From Verrucomicrobia bacterium Tous-C9LFEB (GTDB lineage Bacteria; Acidobacteriota; Terriglobia; Terriglobales; Acidobacteriaceae), in NCBI GenBank assembly GCA_903970445.1, contig CAJCIP010000010.1, positions 1-33,527 on the forward strand: 33,527 bases of DNA. Reading direction: 5' to 3'. The notes below the pieces were generated by a model, which saw nothing but the letters and a program-made list of their open reading frames with translations, did no database searches and was not told the origin of the DNA. The position numbers and the translations under genes are program-made. Positions within the stretch are counted from its first letter, which is position 1. Each line of letters begins with the position of its first letter. Of this stretch, positions 7,601 to 15,562 are shown one piece after another.

Positions 7601-7924
7601 TTACGCTTTGAAGCTCTTGCCGCCAACCTGAATCTCGTTGATCTTCACTTCGACGAAGTTCTGACGGTGTCCTTGCAGCTTCTTGTACTGCTTCTTGCGC
7701 TTGTAGTGGAACACAAGGATCTTTTCGCCGCGGCCTTCGCCAACGACTTCCGCCAGCACCTTTGCGCCGCCGAGCTCCTGCTCGAACTTGCCCTCTTCGC
7801 CGCTCACGGCCACGACATCAGAAAACTCAAGCGTGCCATTCTCGTGCGCGCTGGTCTCAATCTTCAGGGTCTCGCCTGGAGCCACGCGATACTGCTTACC
7901 ACCCGTGCGAATCACTGCGTACAT
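7601..7924 (-). CDS. rplU: Large ribosomal subunit protein bL21
   Basis: A 107-residue protein starting MYAVIRTGGKQYRVAPGETL, the conserved bL21 N-terminus. The C-terminal signature KILVFHYKRKKQYKKLQGHR is followed by QNFVEVKINEI, which matches the rRNA-binding region. Length is normal (about 103 residues in most bacteria). GATGAGG lies about 8 nt before the ATG, a strong ribosome-binding site. It is the first gene of the rplU-rpmA operon, with a leader of roughly 190 nt if the promoter at 8118-8147 is used. bL21 binds 23S rRNA in the large subunit. Confidence 0.98.
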   Translation of the reverse strand: MYAVIRTGGKQYRVAPGETLKIETSAHENGTLEFSDVVAVSGEEGKFEQELGGAKVLAEVVGEGRGEKILVFHYKRKKQYKKLQGHRQNFVEVKINEIQVGGKSFKA

Positions 7925-8117
7925 ATCAAAACCTCATCCCGTCGGCAGGGCGCAGTTTGCCACGCACAGCTTTCGGCAGGAATTCCTAAACTTTGCTTGA
8001 GGAGAACGCTTTCGTCCTACCGGCTTTCTCAACCCCGCAGCTCAGAAGCCGCCAGGCGAACCGGTCACGCAGCCATCGGTCACAAAAGACAAACCGGCCA
8101 CATCGCCAAACTATGTG

Positions 8118-8147
8118 AGTCTACCGGAAAGCCGAGCAGTAGGTCAA
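8118..8147 (-). promoter_or_regulatory. Candidate sigma-70 promoter for rplU-rpmA
   Basis: On the minus strand TTGACC (8142-8147) and TAGACT (8118-8123) are 18 nt apart, a fair match to a housekeeping promoter. It is the best I found in the 302-nt gap between rplU and the RidA-like gene. The implied untranslated leader of about 185 nt is long enough to hold regulatory structure, but I could not define one. The rest of the gap shows nothing else I can name. Confidence 0.4.
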
Positions 8148-8226
8148 TGAGCCTACCTAGGATTTTGCAAGTCCGCCATGCTTTCTATTGCGAACCCCGG
8201 CGGCTCGACTTAGCATCGTGAACACG

Positions 8227-8607
8227 ATGGCACGCGAAATTGTTCAGACGCCGAATGCGCCCACTCCACCTGCCACCTACAGCCAGGCAGTCAAAGCGGC
8301 CGGGCTTGTATTCGTCTCTGGCACAGGGCCGCATGACCCAAAGACCGGCAAGATAGTGGGAGTCACGATACAGGAGCAGACGCGGCAGTGCCTGCAAAAC
8401 ATTTCAGCAATCCTCGTCGCCGCAGGCTCATCTATGGAGAAGGTTGTCAGCGCCACGGTGATCCTCCTTGAGGAAGACGATTTTGCGGGAATGAACGAGG
8501 AATGGCTGAACTGGTTCCCTGCGAACCCGCCGGCGCGCCAGGGAGCGAAGCTGCCAGTTCGCGTGTCCGGCCTGAAAATCTCAATCGCAGCCATTGCTGA
8601 AAGCTAA
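8227..8607 (+). CDS. RidA/YjgF/YER057c family protein
   Basis: From ATG 8227 the protein has 126 residues, the usual size for this trimeric family. RidA hydrolyses reactive enamine/imine intermediates such as 2-aminoacrylate made by pyridoxal-phosphate enzymes. The N-terminal region TPPATYSQAVKAAGLVFVSG is the family's start. PPARQGAKLPVR retains the arginine that binds the substrate carboxylate in true RidA proteins, although its surroundings differ from the common PARTT form, so the substrate may differ. The frame is open further upstream (TTG 8188, GTG 8218), but the family alignment favours the ATG. No clear Shine-Dalgarno sequence is present. It appears to be a single-gene unit. Confidence 0.85.
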   Translation: MAREIVQTPNAPTPPATYSQAVKAAGLVFVSGTGPHDPKTGKIVGVTIQEQTRQCLQNISAILVAAGSSMEKVVSATVILLEEDDFAGMNEEWLNWFPANPPARQGAKLPVRVSGLKISIAAIAES

Positions 8608-8723
8608 AACCTACGTCGCTCCGCTATATCCGAACTCAGCAAGCATATGTCGCCTTTGTACTAGCGACTGTTGCCTTCACGCGCTACGCTCGTCACTGAC
8701 GTTATGCCCTACGCGGAGTTGCG

Positions 8724-9575
8724 ATGCTCACCGTTCACAGCGCGTTTCCGGAGCCGGCGCTTCATCCCTTCATCCGTGCCTATGTGCAGCGCGAGGCGCG
8801 GCTGGGTTCCCGGGAACTCGTTGAGCCGGTGGTGGCGCGTCTGGGTGTCATGCTCGAGTTTGAATTTGCCGGGGCGTACGAAGTTCGCAACTACGGCTCA
8901 AATCTGCTCGACGCGACCTTCCCCATATCCATCATTGGGCCGCAGACCTGGCGCCGGGCCCGGCTGATCATTCGAGGGCACGTCGAGTCCCTTGTGGTGA
9001 TGTTTCAACCGGCGGGCTTCCACGCCCTGTTCGGTACGCCAACCCTTCCGCTTTCGGAGACCGGAACCGAGGGCCATGCTGTTCTCGGACACGCGGTGAC
9101 ACGCTTGCATCAGCGACTGGGAAATCTCCGGAGCTTCGAGGAACGCGTGCAGCTTCTCGATCGCTTCTTCTTCCGGCGAATGAAGAACGTGGCAGTGGTG
9201 GATCCTTTTTACAGGGCACTTCATCTGTTAGCTGTTTCCGATGCAAATGCTTCGGTGGGCGATCTGGCGCGGCATACGGGGGTGAGCATGCGCCAACTGG
9301 AGCGGCGGTCGCTAGCCTACTCGGGTATGTCTCCGAAAACTGTCGCCCGCATTGCACGCTTCAATCGCGCGCTCCGCTACCATAGCGGGGGCGCACGCAC
9401 GTGGACTGACACAGCGCAGATGGCCGGTTACCACGATCACATGCACCTCGTTCGAGATTTCCGCGTGTTTGCGGGAGACGCACCGACGTCCGCTTTACAG
9501 GAGATTGCACCAGACCATCTGATCCACTTCGCGCGGGACCACGCGGCGAACGTCGACGGAGCGGACCGAGGCTAA
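8724..9575 (+). CDS. AraC-family transcriptional regulator
   Basis: A 283-residue regulator. The N-terminal domain (about residues 1-150; HPFIRAYVQREA, and MFQPAGFHALFGTP) resembles the beta-barrel sensor domain found with AraC proteins of unknown ligand (DUF6597-like). The C-terminal AraC/XylS double helix-turn-helix spans about residues 165-265. Its first HTH is VGDLARHTGVSMRQLERRSL and its second is TWTDTAQMAGYHDHMHLVRD, followed by FRVFAGDAPTSAL, which keeps the AGYxDxxHxxRxFR core of the family. GGAG lies 5 nt before the ATG. Its end overlaps the end of the convergent membrane-protein gene by 4 nt, and that neighbour is a plausible but unproven target. Confidence 0.85.
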   Translation: MLTVHSAFPEPALHPFIRAYVQREARLGSRELVEPVVARLGVMLEFEFAGAYEVRNYGSNLLDATFPISIIGPQTWRRARLIIRGHVESLVVMFQPAGFHALFGTPTLPLSETGTEGHAVLGHAVTRLHQRLGNLRSFEERVQLLDRFFFRRMKNVAVVDPFYRALHLLAVSDANASVGDLARHTGVSMRQLERRSLAYSGMSPKTVARIARFNRALRYHSGGARTWTDTAQMAGYHDHMHLVRDFRVFAGDAPTSALQEIAPDHLIHFARDHAANVDGADRG

Positions 9576-10318
9576 GCCAGAAGCCGGTCGATAAGGAAGC
9601 GCCACGCGCCGGCATGCGAGACGAGCACACCGAACGGCGGCATGGTGAGTATCAGTAGCGGCACGCCCCAGCGATAGGCTTTGTGAATCAATCTCCGGGT
9701 AAGCAGGTCGTACACCGGACCGGCGAAATAGAAGCACAGCGCAAGCAGCAGTGTCGTCAGGTTGACTCCCTGCATAAGCCTGCCAAAGGCGGGAAAGAAG
9801 AACAGATAAGTACTCATCAGGATCAGGCGCTTGTGTGTTTCGGCGTCACGGCGAAGCCATAGCCCGAAGAAGATAAAGACGGCGAAGAGCGCCATCTGAC
9901 CGAACGAAACTGCCAAAGAACTGTACGTGTCTGGAAAAGGAAAAAACCCTCCCTGCCGCGCCTGACGTATTGCGATGGCAGTGCCCAGCACGACAACGCC
10001 CGACGCGAGCGCCCCTCCAGCGATGCCGAGACTGCGGTGCAGCCTCATTCCTCCAAACATCGCCAGAAGATTTTGCAGGAGATAGAACAGAACCCACGCG
10101 GTGAAAACCATGCCGTGCACGTGCACCCAGAATGGAATCGCCGGGCTATGAAAGTAGCTGCGCGCGTAATAGGTGCGGGTGAATCCCGCAAAGACACCTG
10201 CCGACATCGCGAACGCCATGGCTGTATAGAACCGATGGTCGCGCTGCCGCACTTTGCTTGCAGATGGAAAGCCCTGCTGCTGCCGCTCGATACCGAATGC
10301 CACCGCTCCGCCTGCCAT
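9572..10318 (-). CDS. Multi-pass membrane protein with conserved histidines
   Basis: From ATG 10318 the protein has 248 residues and about seven hydrophobic segments. Histidines sit at helix ends (PFWVHVHGMVFTAWVLFYLL, MRLHRSLGI, ETHKRLILMSTY), as in DUF2306-like and cytochrome-b561-like membrane families, so heme or quinone contact is conceivable but not shown. The start at 10318 is chosen because GGAGG lies 5 nt upstream. An in-frame ATG at 10330 overlaps that ribosome-binding site and is less likely. It converges with the AraC-type gene, the two stops overlapping by 4 nt. The 275-nt region upstream, up to 10593, shows no gene. Function unknown. Confidence 0.7.
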   Translation of the reverse strand: MAGGAVAFGIERQQQGFPSASKVRQRDHRFYTAMAFAMSAGVFAGFTRTYYARSYFHSPAIPFWVHVHGMVFTAWVLFYLLQNLLAMFGGMRLHRSLGIAGGALASGVVVLGTAIAIRQARQGGFFPFPDTYSSLAVSFGQMALFAVFIFFGLWLRRDAETHKRLILMSTYLFFFPAFGRLMQGVNLTTLLLALCFYFAGPVYDLLTRRLIHKAYRWGVPLLILTMPPFGVLVSHAGAWRFLIDRLLA

Positions 10319-10593
10319 TGCTTCCTCCATCGACTTGCTGACTGGAGCCTAGGGGGTGCGGCGAACGCGTCGCTAGTACAAACGCGACAAGCTGTTAGCC
10401 GTTCGAGTCTTTCTTTGCAAGAGCTGGAACCGCGCCGCGCTCGAGCCGTCCTCACGTAACCAACGCCGATTACCGCGGGTGCACGCTACTTACATGAAAG
10501 AGGGATAGTAGCGCTCAGCGTGCCGTCGGTAGACTCGCTTCGAGTTGCAAAAAGGTAGCCTCTTTACGCCGCTGAGCAGTACGCGAGAGAAGC

Positions 10594-12048
10594 ATGAACG
10601 AACCGATAGAGAATGGCCCTGGTCGTACGCCCAGCCCACGGCCCCGTCGAAGGCCACGAAGATCGTTTCGTAGCGGCTTCGGCGCGTTCGCGTCTCAGGA
10701 CGACGGCCAATCGACAATCATCGTTGCCATCAGTCTGGTTGTGCTGCTGCTTTTCCTCGGGCTCGGGCTTGATGTCGGCAGTATGAGAATGTCCAAAGTC
10801 AAGTTGCAGAACGCCGCGGACGCCGCTGCCGTTGCGGCCGGCCTGGAAATAAATCAGTGCGGCGATCTTTCCAACTGTTCGTCCATGCAAAATGCCGCCA
10901 AGAGCGCGTTGCAGGAAAACGGCTATAACAACATCACCGTCGCAACGAACTGCGCGAGCCCCGGGCCGGTCTCCGGCATGACGTTGACGATCAACGGGCC
11001 GCCATGCGCGCTTGGCAGCGCCGATCCCAACTCCGGCAAAAAAACGGCGGTCGAAGTCGTAGTTTCCGGCCCGATACCGCTTTCCTTTGCGAAAATCCTG
11101 GGCTTCAACCAGGCACCCGTAACGGTTCGCGCCGAAGCTGCACGACCCACCAATCCCCCCTGTGTCTACGCCCTAGACCCGCACGCCGCCGGAGCAATCT
11201 CCGTCGTCGCCGGCGTCGGCATGACGTTCTCCTGCGGTCTGGTCGACGAGTCCGACTCCTCTTCCGCGCTTGGCTGCTTAGTCGGCGTAGGCATCACGGC
11301 ACCGTCGGTCAAAGTCACCGGCGGCGCATCGGGACTTTTATGCAGCGTGCCGAACCTGCAGGTGAATGTCGCAAGGCCGTCGCCCACCGATCCGATGGCC
11401 TACCTCCCGAAGCCGTCCGTTGGCTCTTGCGGGTATAGTTCCGGAAACGTGTTCTATGGATCATCCTCCACGGCGAACATAGCCGTCGGCGGGACCTACA
11501 CGTTCAATCCCGGCGTGTATTGCGGAGGCATCTCAATCACTGCCGCCGTCGCTACCAACATCACCTTCAACCCGGGTACGTATGTCTTGAAAACCGGACC
11601 CGGGCCGCTCGGTGCCTCAACAGGCGGTCTGAACATCACTCTCAGCTTGTTATCCAACATCCAGGGCAGCGGCGTTACGTTTTACAACCTTGGCACGGTG
11701 GGCGGATTTACCATCACAGCCTCCACTCCCGCGGGTCTGAGCAACGTCGCGCTGAGTGCGCCGACCACCGGAACCTACAGCGGCGTCCTGTTCTTTCAGG
11801 ACCCTGGCAACACGAATGCGGGCTCGTTTACCGCAAACCTGCTGACCGGAAGCAAGTTCGAAGGTGCCTACTACCTCCCAACCGCAACGCTGACTTATGC
11901 GGTGAGCGCGGGCTCCGCTTCGTACAACATCATCGTCGCTAAGGACGTCAACTTTGCCGTTGCAGCGGTAACGAACTTCAGCAGCGACTACTCAGCGCTC
12001 AGCCTGGGCTCTCCGATCAACCGCAACCAGGCCCTCCTTGTGCAGTGA
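10594..12048 (+). CDS. TadG-like Flp pilus-assembly protein with a C-terminal surface domain
   Basis: A 484-residue protein. A basic N-terminus (residues 1-35, Arg/Pro-rich) precedes the Tad domain: DDGQSTIIVAISLVVLLLFL (helix around residues 38-62), then LDVGSMRMSKVKLQNAADAA, the hallmark of TadE/TadG-like pseudopilins. The rest, about 400 residues, is Gly/Ser/Thr/Asn-rich and predicted beta-helical, with repeats of the type TYTFNPGVYCGG, NITFNPGTYVLK and SGVTFYNLG. It is probably anchored in the inner membrane with the large domain outside, and may assist assembly or presentation of tight-adherence pili. No other tad gene lies nearby, so it is an orphan. Purine-rich GAGAGAAG precedes the ATG. 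Confidence 0.8.
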   Translation: MNEPIENGPGRTPSPRPRRRPRRSFRSGFGAFASQDDGQSTIIVAISLVVLLLFLGLGLDVGSMRMSKVKLQNAADAAAVAAGLEINQCGDLSNCSSMQNAAKSALQENGYNNITVATNCASPGPVSGMTLTINGPPCALGSADPNSGKKTAVEVVVSGPIPLSFAKILGFNQAPVTVRAEAARPTNPPCVYALDPHAAGAISVVAGVGMTFSCGLVDESDSSSALGCLVGVGITAPSVKVTGGASGLLCSVPNLQVNVARPSPTDPMAYLPKPSVGSCGYSSGNVFYGSSSTANIAVGGTYTFNPGVYCGGISITAAVATNITFNPGTYVLKTGPGPLGASTGGLNITLSLLSNIQGSGVTFYNLGTVGGFTITASTPAGLSNVALSAPTTGTYSGVLFFQDPGNTNAGSFTANLLTGSKFEGAYYLPTATLTYAVSAGSASYNIIVAKDVNFAVAAVTNFSSDYSALSLGSPINRNQALLVQ

Positions 12049-12170
12049 CGCGTTGAGCGGACAGAACTCGATCGAACTCATGTTGGCTCTCGCCTCCAGG
12101 AAAGCCTTTGGTGCAGAATCACTCGCTCTACTTTCATAGCCGCGGCCTGGCGCTAAGCACATGACGTAGA

Positions 12171-12222
12171 CGCTCTCTTCGCTGTGGCAGATGATGGACT
12201 GAAGTAACTTAGCGAAAGAGCG
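12171..12222 (+). promoter_or_regulatory. Hairpin masking the ribosome-binding site of the cNMP/TrxR-like gene
   Basis: The left arm CGCTCTCTTCGCT (12171-12183) pairs with the right arm AGCGAAAGAGCG (12211-12222), giving 12 base pairs with one bulged C and a 27-nt loop. The right arm contains AAAGAG, the only plausible Shine-Dalgarno sequence for the ATG at 12228. Folding would therefore hide it. No U-tract follows, so it is not a terminator. The remaining 12049-12170 holds nothing I can name. Confidence 0.5.
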
Positions 12223-12227
12223 CCGCC

Positions 12228-13952
12228 ATGGCAGAACAAGAGAACAGCGGCACCGATGCATCCAACGTCCCGGACTTTCGCCCGGATCTCGCCTTTCCAC
12301 GACTCACCGAGGAAATGGTGGAACGCCTCCGCTCGTATAGTCAGGAAGAAACTCTCCCCGCAAACCATCAGCTGTTTACATACGGCGACCGGCAAGTCGA
12401 TATGTTCGTCGTGCTCGAAGGCGATATCGCGATTTCGCTTCCGGCCTCGAACGGCGAAACGAAGGTCATCGCTCGTCACCACAAATTTGATTTCTCGGGC
12501 GAGTTGAATCTTCTCAACTCCCAGGGATCGCTCGTCCAGGCGCAGACAGTCGTTGAGTGCCGGGTGCTCCGCATACCGCGTCGCGAGTTGCAGAGGCTCA
12601 TGCGCGCGGAAGGCGACATCGCGAACCTCATCACTTCGGCGACCATCTGGCGCCGCATCGGCATACTCGGAGAAGCAACCGGTGGCGTTGTGCTCATGGG
12701 CCATGCCGGCGATGCGGAAACGACACAGATCCAGCGCTTCCTCGTCCGCAACAGCTATCCGCACAGAATTGTAGAAGCGCCTGCGGATGTTGCCGTGCTC
12801 GATGATGGCTTATCCGATACCGACTCGCCGCTGCCCGCGGTGGCGCTTTCCGATGGCCGCACCCTGCACCGGCCGACCATCACCCAACTTGCTGATGAGC
12901 TCGGCATCACCGAACTGCCCGACCGGAACATCATCTACGACGTGATCGTCGTCGGCGCCGGACCTGCCGGTCTCGCCGCCGCTGTCTATGCGGCTTCGGA
13001 AGGTCTATGCACGATGGTGATCGAAGGCACCGCTCCGGGCGGCCAGGCGGGCACCAGTTCCAAGATCGAAAACTATCTTGGCTTTCCCACCGGGATCTCC
13101 GGCCAGCGCCTCGCAAGCCGCGCGCAGTTGCAGGCTTTGAAGTTCGGCGTACGCTTCGCCATCTCGCGAGAGGTTGTCACTGCGGAGCAGATCGATGGCA
13201 TCCACAAGCTGACACTCGCCGGCGGCATCTCCGTCTGTTCACGGTCAGTCATCGTTGCCTCCGGCGCGCAGTATCGCAAGCTCTCCGTGAAGGACTACGA
13301 ACGATTCGAGAACCAGGGCATCTACTACGCGGCGACGGCCATGGAGTCGCTGCTGTGTCGCGACAGCGAAGTGATCGTGGTGGGCGGCGGCAATTCGGCA
13401 GGTCAGGCTGCGGTGTTTCTTTCCGGCATCGCGAAGCATGTGCACCACATCGTTCGCGGCAAGTCTCTCGCGAGCACCATGTCGCAGTACCTCATCTCCC
13501 GCATCGAAAGCTCATCCCACATCACACTCCACACGAACTCCGAGATCGTGAAGCTGGAAGGCGAGCGGTCGCTTGAATGTGTCACATGGGTTGATCGCAG
13601 ATCCGGGGAAATGACGACCAAGCCCATCGGCAGCGTCTTCGTCATGATCGGCGCGGAGCCCAACTCCGGCTGGCTCTTCGGCACGGTCAAGCTCGACAGA
13701 AAAGGCTTTATCGTTTCCGGCGGAACTGAAGGCTTCGAAGCAACGCCGTATGCAACCAGCGTGCCTGGAATGTTTGCGGTTGGTGACGTGCGCTCGAAGT
13801 CGGTGAAGCGCGTGGCATCCGCAGTCGGTGAAGGCTCCGTGGTGGTCTCGGACGTTCATCGCTATCTGGCAGACCAGCGCAACAATGTCGCGGCTGAGCC
13901 GAACTCCGCGTTAGCGGCACTGCGTTCCGCAGGCGCCGCAACGCCCATTTAG
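12228..13952 (+). CDS. cNMP-binding / thioredoxin-reductase-like FAD oxidoreductase fusion
   Basis: A 574-residue three-part protein. Residues about 20-140 form a cyclic-nucleotide-binding beta-barrel of the CRP type (LPANHQLFTYGDRQVDMFVV; VECRVLRIPRRELQRLM). Residues about 148-232 look like a degenerate glutaredoxin/thioredoxin fold (GHAGDAETTQIQRFLVRNSY; LPAVALSDGRTLHRPT) without the CxxC. Residues about 238-560 form a two-dinucleotide-binding flavoprotein: FAD motif VVGAGPAGLAAAVYAASEG, NAD(P)H motif VIVVGGGNSAGQAA and C-terminal FAVGDVRSKSVKRVASAVGE. At the place of the redox-active CATC of thioredoxin reductases it has AATA (residues 368-371), so it cannot reduce thioredoxin in the classical way. 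It may act as a cNMP-gated NAD(P)H oxidase/reductase or as a sensor. It is followed closely by the phosphatase gene (34-nt gap). Confidence 0.88.
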   Translation: MAEQENSGTDASNVPDFRPDLAFPRLTEEMVERLRSYSQEETLPANHQLFTYGDRQVDMFVVLEGDIAISLPASNGETKVIARHHKFDFSGELNLLNSQGSLVQAQTVVECRVLRIPRRELQRLMRAEGDIANLITSATIWRRIGILGEATGGVVLMGHAGDAETTQIQRFLVRNSYPHRIVEAPADVAVLDDGLSDTDSPLPAVALSDGRTLHRPTITQLADELGITELPDRNIIYDVIVVGAGPAGLAAAVYAASEGLCTMVIEGTAPGGQAGTSSKIENYLGFPTGISGQRLASRAQLQALKFGVRFAISREVVTAEQIDGIHKLTLAGGISVCSRSVIVASGAQYRKLSVKDYERFENQGIYYAATAMESLLCRDSEVIVVGGGNSAGQAAVFLSGIAKHVHHIVRGKSLASTMSQYLISRIESSSHITLHTNSEIVKLEGERSLECVTWVDRRSGEMTTKPIGSVFVMIGAEPNSGWLFGTVKLDRKGFIVSGGTEGFEATPYATSVPGMFAVGDVRSKSVKRVASAVGEGSVVVSDVHRYLADQRNNVAAEPNSALAALRSAGAATPI

Positions 13953-13986
13953 CTGAGCAACGCACAAACGGCTAAGATGATGTGCC

Positions 13987-15375
13987 ATGGTGCAAGCTGA
14001 TCCACATTTTGCCCGAAGCGACATCCTGCGATCGTTCAATCACTCGCAGGTCTATCTCATCCTCGGCGACACGATCATCACCATTGGCCTTCTTGCGGGC
14101 TTTTTCTCTCTGCTTCGGCGCCGCTTGGACCCACTGCTGCTATGGTTTGCTCTCTTTGCTGTTCTCTACGGCTTGCGCCTTGAGTTGGAGTATCAGCTTC
14201 TCTGGGACCTCGGTCTGCACCCCGCCGTGCTCGGACACATCTCACTCGCGATCGACTACCTCGTCCCTATCCCGGCGTTCTTCTTCTTTCGCCAGGTCGA
14301 TCTCTTCAAAGGAAACGGCCGCGCCCTCGCCACGATCGTGTGGCCAATCGCCCTATGCTGCGCCCTCGCTGCGCTCGTTCTGGGAAGTAGCGACGCTCTT
14401 CGCATCATCAACAACGTCTTCATCCTTGCGGCCTTGTTTGCCGTGGCCTTGCTTCTATTTCGGCATCGGGGCGGCTCACCTGATTACGTTCTGGTGCGCC
14501 GCGGCCTCCTCATTTTCATCGCATGCGCTTTCTTCGACAACATCACGGGCATATGGGGCCACTTCTACAACATCGAGCCCTTCAGCTTCCTCGTCCTGCT
14601 TGGGTATCTGGGCATCGTTGCGGGACGCCGCACGCTCGCGAAGGAACAGCAACTTACCGTCCTGCAGAAGGAACTCGACATCGCTCAGCAGATTCAGCTG
14701 TCGATTCTTCCTGCTTCGCTGCCGGTGTCACAGAGCTTTAAGGTTGCGGCACGCTACCTGCCTATGACATCTATAGCGGGCGACTTCTACGACTTCCTCG
14801 TGCCCACCGACTCTGAGATTGGTCTGCTCATCGCCGATGTTTCCGGTCATGGCATTCCAGCGGCGCTGATTGCTTCTATGGTCAAGCTTGCCGCCACGAT
14901 ACAAAGCGCAAGCATCGCTTTTCCCTCCAACTTGCTTCTCGGCATGAACAGCGCTCTGCTTGGCAACACGCAACGCCAATACGTGACGGCGGCCTATGTC
15001 TATATCAACGCGTCTTCGCAGGAGCTCCGCTACTCGGGCGCCGGACATCCGCCGATGCTGCTGTTGCGTGATGGCGTCCTCACTGAGATCGCGGAGAACG
15101 GCATTCCGCTCGCTCTCTTCGCTGACGCGTCGTACGAAACGGTCACTTTACCCATGCAGGCAGGCGATCGACTGGTGCTCTACACCGACGGCCTGTTGGA
15201 AGCGACGAACGCGCATAACGAAGAGTTCGGTTCTGCTCGCCTCCACAACCTAATCCGCGAGACCTCCGATCAACCGCTTGCTGATGCAGCCGACAAGATC
15301 ATGCTGAAGATTCAGCAGTGGTCCGCCGCCCAGACGGATGACCTCACGGTTCTGATCTGCGACTACAAAGCGTGA
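13987..15375 (+). CDS. Membrane-anchored PP2C (SpoIIE/RsbU-type) serine phosphatase
   Basis: A 462-residue protein. Residues 1-215 contain about seven hydrophobic helices that form a membrane sensor-like domain. A short coiled linker follows (LAKEQQLTVLQKELDIAQQI), then the RsbU signature QLSILPASLP. The PP2C-SpoIIE catalytic domain (about 245-460) shows SIAGDFYDFLVP, LLIADVSGHGIPAAL, RYSGAGHPPMLLL, GDRLVLYTDGLLEATN and AQTDDLTVLICDY; these Asp and Gly residues are the usual metal-binding set. Such enzymes dephosphorylate anti-anti-sigma factors and so free sigma factors under stress. No partner anti-sigma gene is present here. It lies 34 nt behind the cNMP/TrxR-like gene and is probably cotranscribed, suggesting a joint redox or stress signalling role. 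Confidence 0.9.
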   Translation: MVQADPHFARSDILRSFNHSQVYLILGDTIITIGLLAGFFSLLRRRLDPLLLWFALFAVLYGLRLELEYQLLWDLGLHPAVLGHISLAIDYLVPIPAFFFFRQVDLFKGNGRALATIVWPIALCCALAALVLGSSDALRIINNVFILAALFAVALLLFRHRGGSPDYVLVRRGLLIFIACAFFDNITGIWGHFYNIEPFSFLVLLGYLGIVAGRRTLAKEQQLTVLQKELDIAQQIQLSILPASLPVSQSFKVAARYLPMTSIAGDFYDFLVPTDSEIGLLIADVSGHGIPAALIASMVKLAATIQSASIAFPSNLLLGMNSALLGNTQRQYVTAAYVYINASSQELRYSGAGHPPMLLLRDGVLTEIAENGIPLALFADASYETVTLPMQAGDRLVLYTDGLLEATNAHNEEFGSARLHNLIRETSDQPLADAADKIMLKIQQWSAAQTDDLTVLICDYKA

Positions 15376-15562
15376 GCATCGCCAGGCACGCTCCGTCAGC
15401 ATCGATGCGTTGCTTAGAGTACAGATTCTTCGCCGACGCGAGGAGTAGGCGTGAGCTTCAGCTGACGCAAGACAGCATGATGCAACACGAAGCTCTAGCT
15501 TCGGATCTGTGGTGCAAAGGAACGAAGCCTCTGAGATATGCAGCGAGTTAACAGAATCCAGG

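Noticed and set aside
10513-10577. Inverted repeat GCTCAGCG/CGCTGAGC upstream of the TadG-like gene
   Set aside because: The arms are only 8 bp and nearly 50 nt apart, with no link to a promoter or ribosome-binding site; such repeats are expected by chance.
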